A stretch of DNA of 64,000 bases from contig JAWKNK010000005.1 of NCBI GenBank assembly GCA_041391745.1, forward strand, positions 1-64,000. Reading direction: 5' to 3'. A program made the translations under genes and the position numbers. The stretch comes from JAIXWP01 sp041391745. GTDB taxonomy: Bacteria > Bacteroidota > Bacteroidia > Flavobacteriales_D > Sanyastnellaceae. The notes beneath the pieces were generated by a model that was not told where the DNA came from, did no database searches, and saw only the letters and a list, made by a program, of their open reading frames with translations. This document shows positions 27,420 to 35,733 of the stretch, piece by piece (the stretch's first letter is position 1; the number at the start of each line of letters is the position of its first letter).

Positions 27420-27986
27420 ATGAAAAATATCTTATTCATTCTAGCTGCATCCATCTTTATGGGAGGCTGCGATCATTCAAACCACAACCATGATGCGAAA
27501 AGTGATGCTCCTATGCAAAGCTTTTATGGTGAAACCTTTGAAGTAAAAGATCCTATTTCGGCTACTTCTATTCCTACCCTTCTAGCATCTTCTGACAGTG
27601 TTGCTGGCCAATTTGAAGGGAAAATTGTAGAGACTTGTCGCGCTGAAGGATGTTGGATGACTGTTGCTTTGGAAAATGGAGAAGAATTAATGGTATATAC
27701 AAATCACCACAAGTTTTTCGTTCCCACTTCTGGTGCGGGTGATTTGAAGTGTGTATTGAATGGATACGCTTTTCCTGAAGAAGTGAGTGTTGAAATGTTG
27801 CAGCACTATGCTGAAGATGCTGGAAAATCAGAAGAAGAAATTGCAATGATCACAGCACCTGAAAAGTCATTTTCATTTATGGCTACTGGAGTAATGATTG
27901 AAGGGTACGACCCATCGAAGGCTGAATCTGGAGAAGAACATGAAGAGCACGACCATGATCATGATCACGAAGGACACGAGCATTAA
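27420..27986 (+). CDS. DUF4920 lipoprotein with histidine-rich ends
   Basis: This 188-residue lipoprotein (Cys17 in FMGGC) carries the DUF4920 core: IVETCRAEGCWMTVAL (two conserved cysteines near 71 and 76), FFVPTSGAGDLKCVLNG, and a C-terminal FMATGVMIEG. Both ends are rich in His: HSNHNHD after the lipid anchor and HEEHDHDHDHEGHEH at the C-terminus. This suggests binding of zinc, copper or nickel in the envelope. The metal role is inferred. It lies 22 bases after the PorE-like gene and ends at a strong bidirectional terminator. Confidence 0.8.
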   Translation: MKNILFILAASIFMGGCDHSNHNHDAKSDAPMQSFYGETFEVKDPISATSIPTLLASSDSVAGQFEGKIVETCRAEGCWMTVALENGEELMVYTNHHKFFVPTSGAGDLKCVLNGYAFPEEVSVEMLQHYAEDAGKSEEEIAMITAPEKSFSFMATGVMIEGYDPSKAESGEEHEEHDHDHDHEGHEH

Positions 27987-28014
27987 TTTGACTCGCTAAT
28001 CAAAATAAAAATCG

Positions 28015-28047
28015 AAAAAATCCCCGTCAATGACGGGGATTTTTTTG
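28015..28047. terminator. Bidirectional terminator between DUF4920 and the M16 peptidase
   Basis: A 14-bp stem AAAAAATCCCCGTC / GACGGGGATTTTTT has an AAT loop and serves both convergent genes (stops at 27986 and 28048). Confidence 0.9.
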
Positions 28048-29274
28048 TTAGTATGTGTAGGTTAAGGTACTCATTCTTCTAGGGTCGAAGACCTCATTTG
28101 CAACATCCCAAACTTGCTTCGCATCTATTTTCTCAATAGACTTAAATACATCTTCCAAAGAGTCAATTTTATCAAAAAGCAGCAGGCTCTTTCCAAGGTT
28201 AAACATGATAGCTGAACCGCTGTCTTGGGCTAATGCTATTTGACCAATAATTTGCTTTTTTGCGTCAGACAATTGACGCAACGAAAGTGGTTTTTCGGTA
28301 AAAAATTTTAACTCTTTCCAAATCAAATCTTGGCTTTTTACCAAGTTGTTTTTGTCAGTTCCTAAATAAATGGAAAAGACTCCCGTGTCTGAAAAAGGCG
28401 CGTATGTTGAGTCGATGTGATAAGCAATGCCATGCTTTTCACGAATATTCAAACTCAATCGATTATTCATTGCTGGTCCACCCAAAATATTATTGAGTAA
28501 TGTAAGGGCAGGCCGCTTTTTATCCTTATACGAATATGTCTTGGTCCCCATCACCAAGTGTACCTGATGAATGTCTTTTTTCTCTGTTTTATTAAAGCTT
28601 TTGTAACCCTTAAAAGGTGTTCTAGAAATAGGAGAATCAGGCAAGTGGTGACTGCCAACATATTTTTCAAGAATCAATTTCAATTTCACAATGTCAATCT
28701 TACCTGCACTCGCAAAAATGATGTTTGAAGAAGTGAAATTGCGTTTTCTAAATCGGATTAAATCTTTGCTTTTAAATTTTTCGATGGAAGCTTCAGAACC
28801 AAGTATAGACCTGCCAATAGGATGATTTTTGAAAAGCATGCCATCGAAATCTTCAAATATCATTTCTGCTGGACTATCCTTGTACGAATTGATTTCATCC
28901 ACTATGACTTCTTTTTCCTTTACAATTTCATGGTCAGGAAAAGTCGCGTTGAAAGTAATATCCGCAATTAATTCTATAGATCGTTCAAAATGTTCTTTTA
29001 AAAAGGATGCATGGATCCAAGTTTCCTCCTTAGCTGTGAATGCATTGATTTCACCACCAACCGCATCGAGACGGCTGAGAATATGAAATGTTTTTCTTTT
29101 TTTAGTTCCTTTAAAAAGTCCATGTTCCATGAAATGAGCAAGTCCATGCTCATTCTCCATTTCATCTCTGCTACCAGCACCGATGAGAATTCCGCAATGC
29201 GCCACCTCTCTATCTAGCGGTTGGTGCACTACTCTTATGCCATTGGAGAGGCTAAAAACGATAGGTTCTACCAT
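28048..29274 (-). CDS. M16 family zinc metallopeptidase
   Basis: This is a processing-type peptidase of the insulysin/MPP family. The inverted zinc motif HFMEH is at 47-51 within GLAHFMEHGLFKGT, and the distal Glu ligand is in KEVIVDEINSYKDSPAE near 123. The 408 residues hold two homologous halves; the second has the usual LGGPAMNNRLSLNIREK region. No signal peptide is seen, so it is probably cytoplasmic, like the PqqL/YmxG-type homologues. The substrate is unknown. It is followed upstream by a conserved repeat protein that may be in the same unit. Confidence 0.92.
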   Translation of the reverse strand: MVEPIVFSLSNGIRVVHQPLDREVAHCGILIGAGSRDEMENEHGLAHFMEHGLFKGTKKRKTFHILSRLDAVGGEINAFTAKEETWIHASFLKEHFERSIELIADITFNATFPDHEIVKEKEVIVDEINSYKDSPAEMIFEDFDGMLFKNHPIGRSILGSEASIEKFKSKDLIRFRKRNFTSSNIIFASAGKIDIVKLKLILEKYVGSHHLPDSPISRTPFKGYKSFNKTEKKDIHQVHLVMGTKTYSYKDKKRPALTLLNNILGGPAMNNRLSLNIREKHGIAYHIDSTYAPFSDTGVFSIYLGTDKNNLVKSQDLIWKELKFFTEKPLSLRQLSDAKKQIIGQIALAQDSGSAIMFNLGKSLLLFDKIDSLEDVFKSIEKIDAKQVWDVANEVFDPRRMSTLTYTY

Positions 29275-29291
29275 TCAAAAAAAATATCAGA

Positions 29292-29705
29292 TTATTCGGG
29301 GGAAATTCGATGCATATCGTTGTTTTGAGCATCTATTTCATTTTTGATATAACGCATTCTTGCTGCAATTTTTGCCATATCGGGTTGACCGTTTTCATGT
29401 AGCCAAAGCATCGCTTTATCGTCATTGTCTGCCGCTAAAGCCATTTTTTCCAATACGTCATACCCATATTTACGAAGCCATAAAATAGCATTCTTATTGC
29501 CTTCAGTACCATTAATCAAAGCCATCAGGTGAGGATGTCCGTTGTCGAGAAGCCATTGTCTAGCTTCATCTTTATTGTACAAAGCAAAAACAAATAATCC
29601 CAGCTCAGGGTAGCCATTAGTGATCAACCAATCTCTTAAATCTCGGTTACCACCAATCGCTTCACTCCAAGCTAGGATAATTTTTGCGGGATATTCAAAC
29701 TTCAT
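29292..29705 (-). CDS. Conserved Bacteroidota repeat protein with WL-NG repeats
   Basis: The ATG at 29705 gives 137 residues starting MKFEYPAKIILAWSEAIGG; a TTG three codons upstream is less likely. Four to five degenerate 33-residue units carry the pattern A..WL..NG..(E/D)L: DWLITNGYPEL, QWLLDNGHPHL, LWLRKYGYDVL and LWLHENGQPDM. The layout suggests an ankyrin-like helical solenoid for protein binding. I recall similar uncharacterised proteins in other Flavobacteriales. It lies 18 bases upstream of the M16 peptidase in the same direction, so the two may work together. Confidence 0.7.
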   Translation of the reverse strand: MKFEYPAKIILAWSEAIGGNRDLRDWLITNGYPELGLFVFALYNKDEARQWLLDNGHPHLMALINGTEGNKNAILWLRKYGYDVLEKMALAADNDDKAMLWLHENGQPDMAKIAARMRYIKNEIDAQNNDMHRISPE

Positions 29706-29729
29706 TAAGTGCAAATATCCGAAAATACT

Positions 29730-30282
29730 TTACTTCTTTGGAATTCGTGAAGTAGGTCTATCGAAAATGGAAGTTTTTTTCATGACAATTCTGTAACTGC
29801 CCACTTCGTCTTCTGCTTCAATTGTAATAGTTCCATCAGGAGCATTAAACTGCTGTGTATTCATCATACTTCTTTCAAAATAGAATCCATTCTCATTGCA
29901 AATCAATCTCAAATAAGTATCATCCCCATCTCTACTGACACTCCGTAAGGTCGACCAGGTTCTCCCCTATCAATATTTAACTCATATGTACCATACCAGT
30001 ATTCTTGGCTATTGATGAAATATTCAAACTGATAAATTCCAGGATAAGATCTATAAAATTCGCCATAAAATGGATTGTTGGGCATGCTAGGGTTATTATC
30101 CCAATATGAATAGGGCTCATATTGATCATAGTCGATTCCAAAAATGCCTTACCATCTCTTCCATCTGGACCATATACCATTTCATTATTATCTACAACTA
30201 TGCAAGATTGAAGACCTAAGAAGAGACCTATTATGAGTAGAGTGAAATATCTGATTGTTGCCATCATTTCTAAATTTTTCAT
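29730..30282 (-). pseudogene. Bacteroidota lipoprotein of unknown function, two frameshifts
   Basis: The reading frame starts near 30282 with a lipoprotein signal peptide ending GLFLGLQSC, followed by GPDGRDGKAF. Shifts near 30140 and 29950 must be repaired to join PYSYWDNNPSMPNNPFYGEF and YELNIDRGEPG to the last open part (YLRLICNENGFYFERSM ... RPTSRIPKK). The repaired protein is about 184 residues. It resembles small aromatic-rich Bacteroidota lipoproteins of unknown role. It lies next to the repeat protein in the same direction. Confidence 0.6.
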
Positions 30283-30461
30283 CTCTATGCTCAACAGCCA
30301 TGCCATTTTTTAAAAATATTTATTGGACGAATCTTATGAAAATCAAAATTCTAAAATAGATACTCAATTTTTGAGTAACAAAAAACCAATAAAATCAAGG
30401 AAAGTTGGTGACCTTTTTGATTAATAGGGTCTAAATAGAACAATATACTGCGGGAACATTT

Positions 30462-31028
30462 GTGAAGCCAATTAACTACGATCAAATATCTGACGAAGAT
30501 CTCGTTCGACGAGTCGTTGATGGATACTCAGAAGAATTTTCATTTGTTTATGACCGATACTCTCACAAAGTATATAGCCGGTGCTTATCTTTTGCTAAAG
30601 GTTCCAGCACAGCCCAAGATTTAACTCACGACATTTTTATAAAAGCATTTATAAATCTCTCCAAGTTTAATTACGATTCCAGATTTAGCACGTGGCTGTA
30701 CAGTATTACATACAATTACTGCATTGATTTCGTGAAACAATTGAGTCGAGTAGCGATTTCTTCGGAAGAAGAAGTACCTGAAATCCCCGAGTCAGATGAC
30801 AACAAAAATCAGGAAGAGCTATTAAAAATTGAAGCTCATCAGCTTCAATTAGTATTAGACATGTTGCACCCGAAGGACAAAGCGATCCTTTTGATGAAGT
30901 ACCAAGACAGCATGAGCATCAAGGAAATTCAAGAAGCTCTTGATCTCAACGAAAGCGCTGTAAAAATGCGCATCAAGCGTGCACGAGCTAAAACAGTAGA
31001 GTTTTATAATCAATACATAAAAAGTTGA
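30462..31028 (+). CDS. RNA polymerase ECF sigma factor with coupled small ORF
   Basis: The 188-residue protein starts at GTG 30462. Region 2 contains FSFVYDRYSHKVYSRCLSF, DLTHDIFIKAFINLSKF and STWLYSITYNYCIDF. Region 4 contains LHPKDKAILLMKYQDSMS and LDLNESAVKMRIKRARA, the helix-turn-helix. Its stop codon overlaps a TTG start of a 50-residue ORF (TTGA at 31025-31028). In Bacteroidota such a small gene directly after the sigma factor is often its regulator. Confidence 0.9.
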   Translation: MKPINYDQISDEDLVRRVVDGYSEEFSFVYDRYSHKVYSRCLSFAKGSSTAQDLTHDIFIKAFINLSKFNYDSRFSTWLYSITYNYCIDFVKQLSRVAISSEEEVPEIPESDDNKNQEELLKIEAHQLQLVLDMLHPKDKAILLMKYQDSMSIKEIQEALDLNESAVKMRIKRARAKTVEFYNQYIKS

Positions 31029-31177
31029 AACAAAATCCATTCATGCTCATTCTCTCCGATGTTGCACCTCCTACAACGGTCAAAGAAAAGGTCATGATTT
31101 CCGTTATTTCTGCCGTTAAATTGGCGAAATTATTGGCTGTCAAGGAAACAGCCATTGATGAAGATGATTTCGATTAG
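31025..31177 (+). CDS. Small protein translationally coupled to the sigma factor (50 aa)
   Basis: A TTG at 31025 overlaps the sigma stop and opens 50 codons: MKQNPFMLILSDVAPPTTV, then KEKVMISVISAVKLAKLLAVK, ending ETAIDEDDFD. It lacks a membrane helix and a zinc motif. The charged tail and amphipathic helix could bind the sigma factor. Frame, length and overlap support a real gene; the function is only guessed from position. Confidence 0.55.
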   Translation: MKQNPFMLILSDVAPPTTVKEKVMISVISAVKLAKLLAVKETAIDEDDFD

Positions 31178-31210
31178 CAAAATTCTATTCTGGCTATTTG
31201 GGATTCATCC

Positions 31211-31218
31211 TACCTTTG
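31211..31218 (+). promoter_or_regulatory. Candidate -7 element upstream of the DUF3078 gene
   Basis: TACCTTTG lies 28 nt before ATG 31247. The -33 site is poor (no perfect TTG 17-23 nt upstream). Confidence 0.4.
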
Positions 31219-31246
31219 CTTCATTATACTACTTAAATAATCTCTT

Positions 31247-32239
31247 ATGTTAAAGCGTTCACTTTTGGTGGCTTCATTTGCCATCCATGGTTTGATGGCC
31301 TCATCTCAAACCAACCCTACATCTGCTGAGGAAACTGCAATGAAAACCATGGCTACAGTTGAAGATTCTGTGAAATGGAAAAAAGGCTTGGTTGTCAGCA
31401 TCAATAACACCTTCACCTATTTGAATCAGTGGGCTGCGGGTGGTAACAATTCAGTAAGTTCCACTGGAATTGTATCTGCATTTACAAACTATCGCAATGG
31501 GAAAAACTCATGGGATAATTCCATTGATGTTGCCTCTGGTATTCTATTGCAAAGTTTGGATTCACGGGCAATTAAAACGGATGATAAAATTGACTTTACA
31601 AGCAAGTACGGTCGTCAGGCTTCTGAAAAATGGTATTATGCCGCTTTATTCAACTTCAAAACTCAGTTTGCTCCTGGTTATGCACCACTAGCTACTGGAC
31701 TTCCAGATTACGACAGTAAAATCTCTGATTTCATGGCTCCTGGATGGTCGTTGTTTTCACTTGGTATGGACTACAAACCAAATGATAAATTCAGTGCATT
31801 TATTTCACCAATAACTTACCGTGGAATTTTTGTTTTAGATCAAACTCTTGCGGATGCTGGTGCCTTTGGAGTGAAGCGTCAATTCGCGGAGGATGGCGTT
31901 ACTGTTATTCAGGGAAGTGGTGAAAATTTAAGAAGTGAAATGGGCGCATACGTTCGTTTGCAATACACCAATGACATATTCGAAAACGTAAACTATAAAA
32001 CGAAGTTAGAGTTGTTTTCGAACTATTTGGAAGACCCACAAAACGTGGACGTAAGTTGGGAAAACCTTATTACCATTAAGGCAAACAAATGGTTGACTAC
32101 AACTATTTTCACTCACCTAATTTACGATGATAACACAACTATCATTAAGCAAGTCGACGAAACTGGAACACCAACGAATGTTGGTCCTGGTCTTCAGTTT
32201 AAGAGCATTGTAGGAATTGGATTGAGTTGGAAAATTTAA
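31247..32239 (+). CDS. DUF3078 outer-membrane beta-barrel-like protein
   Basis: The 330-residue protein has a signal peptide (to ASSQ) and DUF3078 features: NTFTYLNQWAAGGNNSVS, DNSIDVASGILLQ, DKIDFTSKYGRQASEKWYYAA, and alternating aromatic strands ending FKSIVGIGLSWKI, a typical barrel-closing strand. It is predicted to be an outer-membrane barrel of unknown function. A perfect terminator follows 16 bases after the stop. Confidence 0.85.
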   Translation: MLKRSLLVASFAIHGLMASSQTNPTSAEETAMKTMATVEDSVKWKKGLVVSINNTFTYLNQWAAGGNNSVSSTGIVSAFTNYRNGKNSWDNSIDVASGILLQSLDSRAIKTDDKIDFTSKYGRQASEKWYYAALFNFKTQFAPGYAPLATGLPDYDSKISDFMAPGWSLFSLGMDYKPNDKFSAFISPITYRGIFVLDQTLADAGAFGVKRQFAEDGVTVIQGSGENLRSEMGAYVRLQYTNDIFENVNYKTKLELFSNYLEDPQNVDVSWENLITIKANKWLTTTIFTHLIYDDNTTIIKQVDETGTPTNVGPGLQFKSIVGIGLSWKI

Positions 32240-32254
32240 GATCCCTTACCAAAT

Positions 32255-32285
32255 AAAAAAGGCTGTCCATTGGACAGCCTTTTTT
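32255..32285. terminator. Bidirectional terminator, DUF3078 and TPR lipoprotein genes
   Basis: AAAAAAGGCTGTCC pairs with GGACAGCCTTTTTT around an ATT loop. It lies between convergent stops at 32239 and 32307. Confidence 0.9.
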
Positions 32286-32306
32286 ATTTTCTATATGAAA
32301 TTCTTT

Positions 32307-34004
32307 TTAGAAGTTCAAAGCGTCTTTGAAGTTACGGAACTCCAAGTCTTTTTGAGCTTTAGCAGCTAATGAACCGTCCTTTTGAACTGCACTCTTCAAG
32401 TTGCTAGCAACGTTAGCAGCGTTGTTGTTACGAGCAGCAATTACAGCACGAAGGTAATCAGCAAGAGCTGATGAATCGTTTGAAGCATCAATGTGAGATT
32501 GCGCAGCACCGTTATCTTTATTCAAAAGATTAGCAAGAGCTGAGTTGAAAGTCTTGTAGTTACCCATGTTGCTAACCGCGCTTGCGTAGTCACCATTCTG
32601 GATATTAATAAGACCTTTGTTGTATTTTGCTTCTGGTGTGTTGCTTGCATTCAAGTAAGTCATTGCACCTTTTCTGTCGCCATTCAAGCGAGTAACAGCT
32701 CCCATGTTGCAGCTGGTCTCGTCTGTTTTAGACATACCATAAGCCTTAGAGAATTGTGTTTCTGCATCCTTCACTTTATTTTGAAGGTAGTATACTACAC
32801 CAAGGTTGTTCGAAGCGCGGTAGTCAGCATCTGATTTTTTAGCAGCAGAAGCATAGATTGAAGCTTTAGTGTTCAAGTCTTCTACCAATGTAGCAGCCTT
32901 CATAGCTTCTTCATAAGTCAAGCTATCAGGAGTTGAAGAACCGATTGCAGCAAGTTCAGCATCGCTATAACCTTCTACGTTGTAATTTACAACAATAGTA
33001 CAACGACGAAGTCCTGGGAAAATATCCTTTTGGATCTCAGTGTAAGTCTTGCTGATGTTCTTGATTTCTTGCTCTCTAGTTTGAAGATCAGCTGTCTTTT
33101 GAAGAATTCTGATGATGATATCTCTATCTTCAATGCTTGATGTTTCCATAGCTTTTTTGAAACCGTCCCAGTCTTCACCTTTCGCTTCGATAGCCATAGC
33201 TGAAGTAAAGTCAGTAGTCAATTTTGCTTTTGAAAGGAGTTTCACCAATGTAGCTTTACCAGCTTCACCACGCTCGTTAGCAAGATCATCATTCAAGAAA
33301 ATCTCACCTTCTGGAGAAGCGTAAGAAACGAACTTGATGCTTGTAACAACCATTTTAGGATTAGCATCTACTTCAGCAAGGAAAGCTTGAAGATCAGCGA
33401 TATCTTGATCTTTCAACTCATTTGCCTTTACATTTGAAGAGTTGTAATCAAAATTGATTTCAGCAGACTTCGTGAAAGAAAGTGTACGAACGAACTTATC
33501 AGCAGCATAAACTACTTTGTCATCGCCTTTCATCAAATACGGAGTCGTGATAACGCCAACACCAATTTCAACTGGATCGAAATCTGCCGTCTTGTTACCT
33601 TGAGTTCCGTGGATTCTCAATTGAAGTGTGCTCTCTTCCATTCCTGGAACAAAAGCGATTTTGTCGCTATAAGAGAAGCTCTTTCCTGTTTTGTAAGGAA
33701 TTACTTCGTAGTTACCAGCAGCGTCTTCACCTTGGTAACCCTTCATTTTGTACTTTGATTCTCCGCCAGGGTAAACTACTACAGGAGTTGCTTCAACAAC
33801 CACTTTTTTGTGGAAGTATTTTTCAGGGTATTTACCAGTGATAGAAAGCTCGATGCTATCACCATGTACTTCCAATGGATTTGGAGTGGCAGAAGCCCCA
33901 AGTTCTTCAATGTATTTCTCCATTTTACCGAGACCACCGCAAGCGGCGAGCATCAGACCAGAAAGTACTGCTACGATTGCTACGTAGAAGTTGTTCTTTT
34001 TCAT
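32307..34004 (-). CDS. Large TPR outer-membrane lipoprotein with OmpA-like middle
   Basis: This 565-residue lipoprotein (Cys22 in LMLAACGG) has a beta-rich N-terminal half with paired domains. A central region resembles OmpA-type folds (INFDYNSSNVKANELKDQD, SYASPEGEIFLNDDLANERG). The C-terminal half has TPR-like helices (SNNLGVVYYLQNKVKDAETQF, NKGLINIQNGDYASAVSNMG). Similar proteins are widespread and abundant in Bacteroidota envelopes, but their role is unclear. Codons are regular and no break is seen. A TAGCTTTG box lies 42 nt upstream of the start. Confidence 0.75.
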   Translation of the reverse strand: MKKNNFYVAIVAVLSGLMLAACGGLGKMEKYIEELGASATPNPLEVHGDSIELSITGKYPEKYFHKKVVVEATPVVVYPGGESKYKMKGYQGEDAAGNYEVIPYKTGKSFSYSDKIAFVPGMEESTLQLRIHGTQGNKTADFDPVEIGVGVITTPYLMKGDDKVVYAADKFVRTLSFTKSAEINFDYNSSNVKANELKDQDIADLQAFLAEVDANPKMVVTSIKFVSYASPEGEIFLNDDLANERGEAGKATLVKLLSKAKLTTDFTSAMAIEAKGEDWDGFKKAMETSSIEDRDIIIRILQKTADLQTREQEIKNISKTYTEIQKDIFPGLRRCTIVVNYNVEGYSDAELAAIGSSTPDSLTYEEAMKAATLVEDLNTKASIYASAAKKSDADYRASNNLGVVYYLQNKVKDAETQFSKAYGMSKTDETSCNMGAVTRLNGDRKGAMTYLNASNTPEAKYNKGLINIQNGDYASAVSNMGNYKTFNSALANLLNKDNGAAQSHIDASNDSSALADYLRAVIAARNNNAANVASNLKSAVQKDGSLAAKAQKDLEFRNFKDALNF

Positions 34005-34046
34005 GCTAAATTTAATTTATGAGGGTTTTAAGGTATAAAATCGTTG

Positions 34047-34054
34047 CAAAGCTA
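34047..34054 (-). promoter_or_regulatory. Candidate -7 element of the TPR lipoprotein gene
   Basis: On the minus strand TAGCTTTG matches TAnnTTTG, 42 nt before ATG 34004. The -33 region is AT-rich without a clean TTG. Confidence 0.4.
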
Positions 34055-34152
34055 AACAACATAGGCATTCTAGGAAAGTTTAAAAAGAAATATTATAGTT
34101 CTTTTTCAACTATCGAACAGAGCCAATTGTGTATAACAATTGTAAACTAAGA

Positions 34153-35112
34153 TTAGTTTTCTACTACAACACCCATTTTGCAGAATTTATCAATTCTTTC
34201 TGCAACTAACTTTTCAGGTGTTTTTGCTTGTAATTCCTTGATCGTAGCTAGAATTGTAGACTTAACGGTTTCGAACATCTCTGTTCTATTCCCATGTGCG
34301 CCTCCTAATGGTTCGGGAATCACGCCATCGATCAATCCATTGTTTTGCATGTCGGTAGCAGTGAGTTTCAAAGCTTTAGCTGCTGTAACTTTATAATCCC
34401 AACTTCTCCACAGAATTGAACTACATGATTCTGGTGAAATTACTGAATACCAGGTATTTTCAAGCATTAACACACGATCACCGATACCGATACCTAGAGC
34501 ACCGCCAGAAGCACCTTCTCCAATGATGATGCAAATGATAGGCACCTTAAATTTCATCATTTCAAAGAGATTGCGAGCGATAGCTTCACCTTGACCTCTT
34601 TCTTCCGCTTCCAAGCCAGGAAATGCGCCAGGAGTGTCTATAAACGTGATAATGGGCTTATTAAACTTTTCGGCTAATTTCATAAGTCGAAGTGCTTTTC
34701 TGTAGCCTTCGGGATTTGCCATACCAAAGTTTCTGTACTGACGCATTTTGGTATTAACACCTTTCTGCTGACCTATAAGCATAACACTTTGGTCGCCGAT
34801 CATTCCGAATCCTCCCACCATTGCTTTGTCGTCTTTTACAGTGCGATCGCCATGGAGTTCAATCCACTGGTTGTCTGTAATAGCTTCAATATATTGTAAA
34901 GTATAAGGGCGGTCTGGATGTCGACTCAATTGGACCTTTTGCCAAGCATCCAAATTGGAATAAATTTCTTTGATTTTAGACTCTTTTGCCTTTTCTAAAT
35001 CAGCAATGGCAGTAGCGATATCCACTCCTGCTTTTTTCTCACTTTCCTTGAGCTTTTCAATCTGATCATTCAGTTCTTTAATAGGCTCCTCAAAATCGAG
35101 ATATGTAATCAT
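34153..35112 (-). CDS. accA: Acetyl-CoA carboxylase carboxyltransferase subunit alpha
   Basis: AccA with AccD transfers the carboxyl group from biotin to acetyl-CoA in fatty-acid synthesis. The 319-residue length and coiled N-terminus (EEPIKELNDQIEKLKES) are typical. Core motifs are RHPDRPYTLQYI, ELHGDRTVKDDKAMVGG, TFIDTPGAFPGLEAEERGQ and the oxyanion-hole GEGASGGALGIGIGDRV. It is transcribed in the same direction as the menaquinone operon, 40 bases beyond rdgB, and may share its transcript. Confidence 0.96.
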   Translation of the reverse strand: MITYLDFEEPIKELNDQIEKLKESEKKAGVDIATAIADLEKAKESKIKEIYSNLDAWQKVQLSRHPDRPYTLQYIEAITDNQWIELHGDRTVKDDKAMVGGFGMIGDQSVMLIGQQKGVNTKMRQYRNFGMANPEGYRKALRLMKLAEKFNKPIITFIDTPGAFPGLEAEERGQGEAIARNLFEMMKFKVPIICIIIGEGASGGALGIGIGDRVLMLENTWYSVISPESCSSILWRSWDYKVTAAKALKLTATDMQNNGLIDGVIPEPLGGAHGNRTEMFETVKSTILATIKELQAKTPEKLVAERIDKFCKMGVVVEN

Positions 35113-35151
35113 ACGTTGTTTTGTTTAAAACAGGGGTGCAAATTATACAAT

Positions 35152-35733
35152 TCAGAGATTACTCCCTAAGATTTTTTTCAACTTACTGATAGCCAAACCT
35201 CTGTGACTCATCACATTTTTTTCATCTAAAGTCATTTGGGCGAAAGTCCTTGATTCTCCGAGTGGTATAAAAAGTGAGTCATACCCAAACCCATTATCTC
35301 CAACCTCTTCATGACCTATTTCGCCATTAACAATTCCTTCAAGTAAGGTTTCTTTTCCATCTTGAATTAAGCAAATTACAGTTTTAAAGCGAGCGAAACG
35401 ATTCTCATTTCCATCCAGCTCGTTTAGTAATTTGGTTCGATTTGCGGCTTCATTTCTTTCCTCACCGCTATATCGTGCAGAATGAACTCCAGGTTGTCCA
35501 CCCAAGGCTTCCACTTCTAACCCCGTGTCATCCGCAAAACAATTGTAGCCATATTTTTCGAATATATACCTTGCTTTCATCACCGCGTTTCCTTCAATTG
35601 TGTCGCTCGTTTCAGGTATTTCTTCAAAACATCCAATATCTTTCAATCCAAGCAACTTTAGACCTCCTAATTTCTTGGATACTTCTAGGATTTTATTTTC
35701 GTTCGCACTCGCGAATACTAAATCTTTATTCAT
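35152..35733 (-). CDS. rdgB: dITP/XTP pyrophosphatase (HAM1/RdgB)
   Basis: The enzyme removes deaminated purine nucleotides (ITP, dITP, XTP) from the pool. ATG 35733 gives 193 residues. Family motifs are FASANENKILEV near 7-18, CFADDTGLEVEALGGQPG near 65 (catalytic Asp), the GFGYDSLF loop, and the ending MSHRGLAISKL. The start overlaps the menE stop by 8 bases, so it is the last gene of the menaquinone operon although its role is unrelated. Confidence 0.95.
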   Translation of the reverse strand: MNKDLVFASANENKILEVSKKLGGLKLLGLKDIGCFEEIPETSDTIEGNAVMKARYIFEKYGYNCFADDTGLEVEALGGQPGVHSARYSGEERNEAANRTKLLNELDGNENRFARFKTVICLIQDGKETLLEGIVNGEIGHEEVGDNGFGYDSLFIPLGESRTFAQMTLDEKNVMSHRGLAISKLKKILGSNL

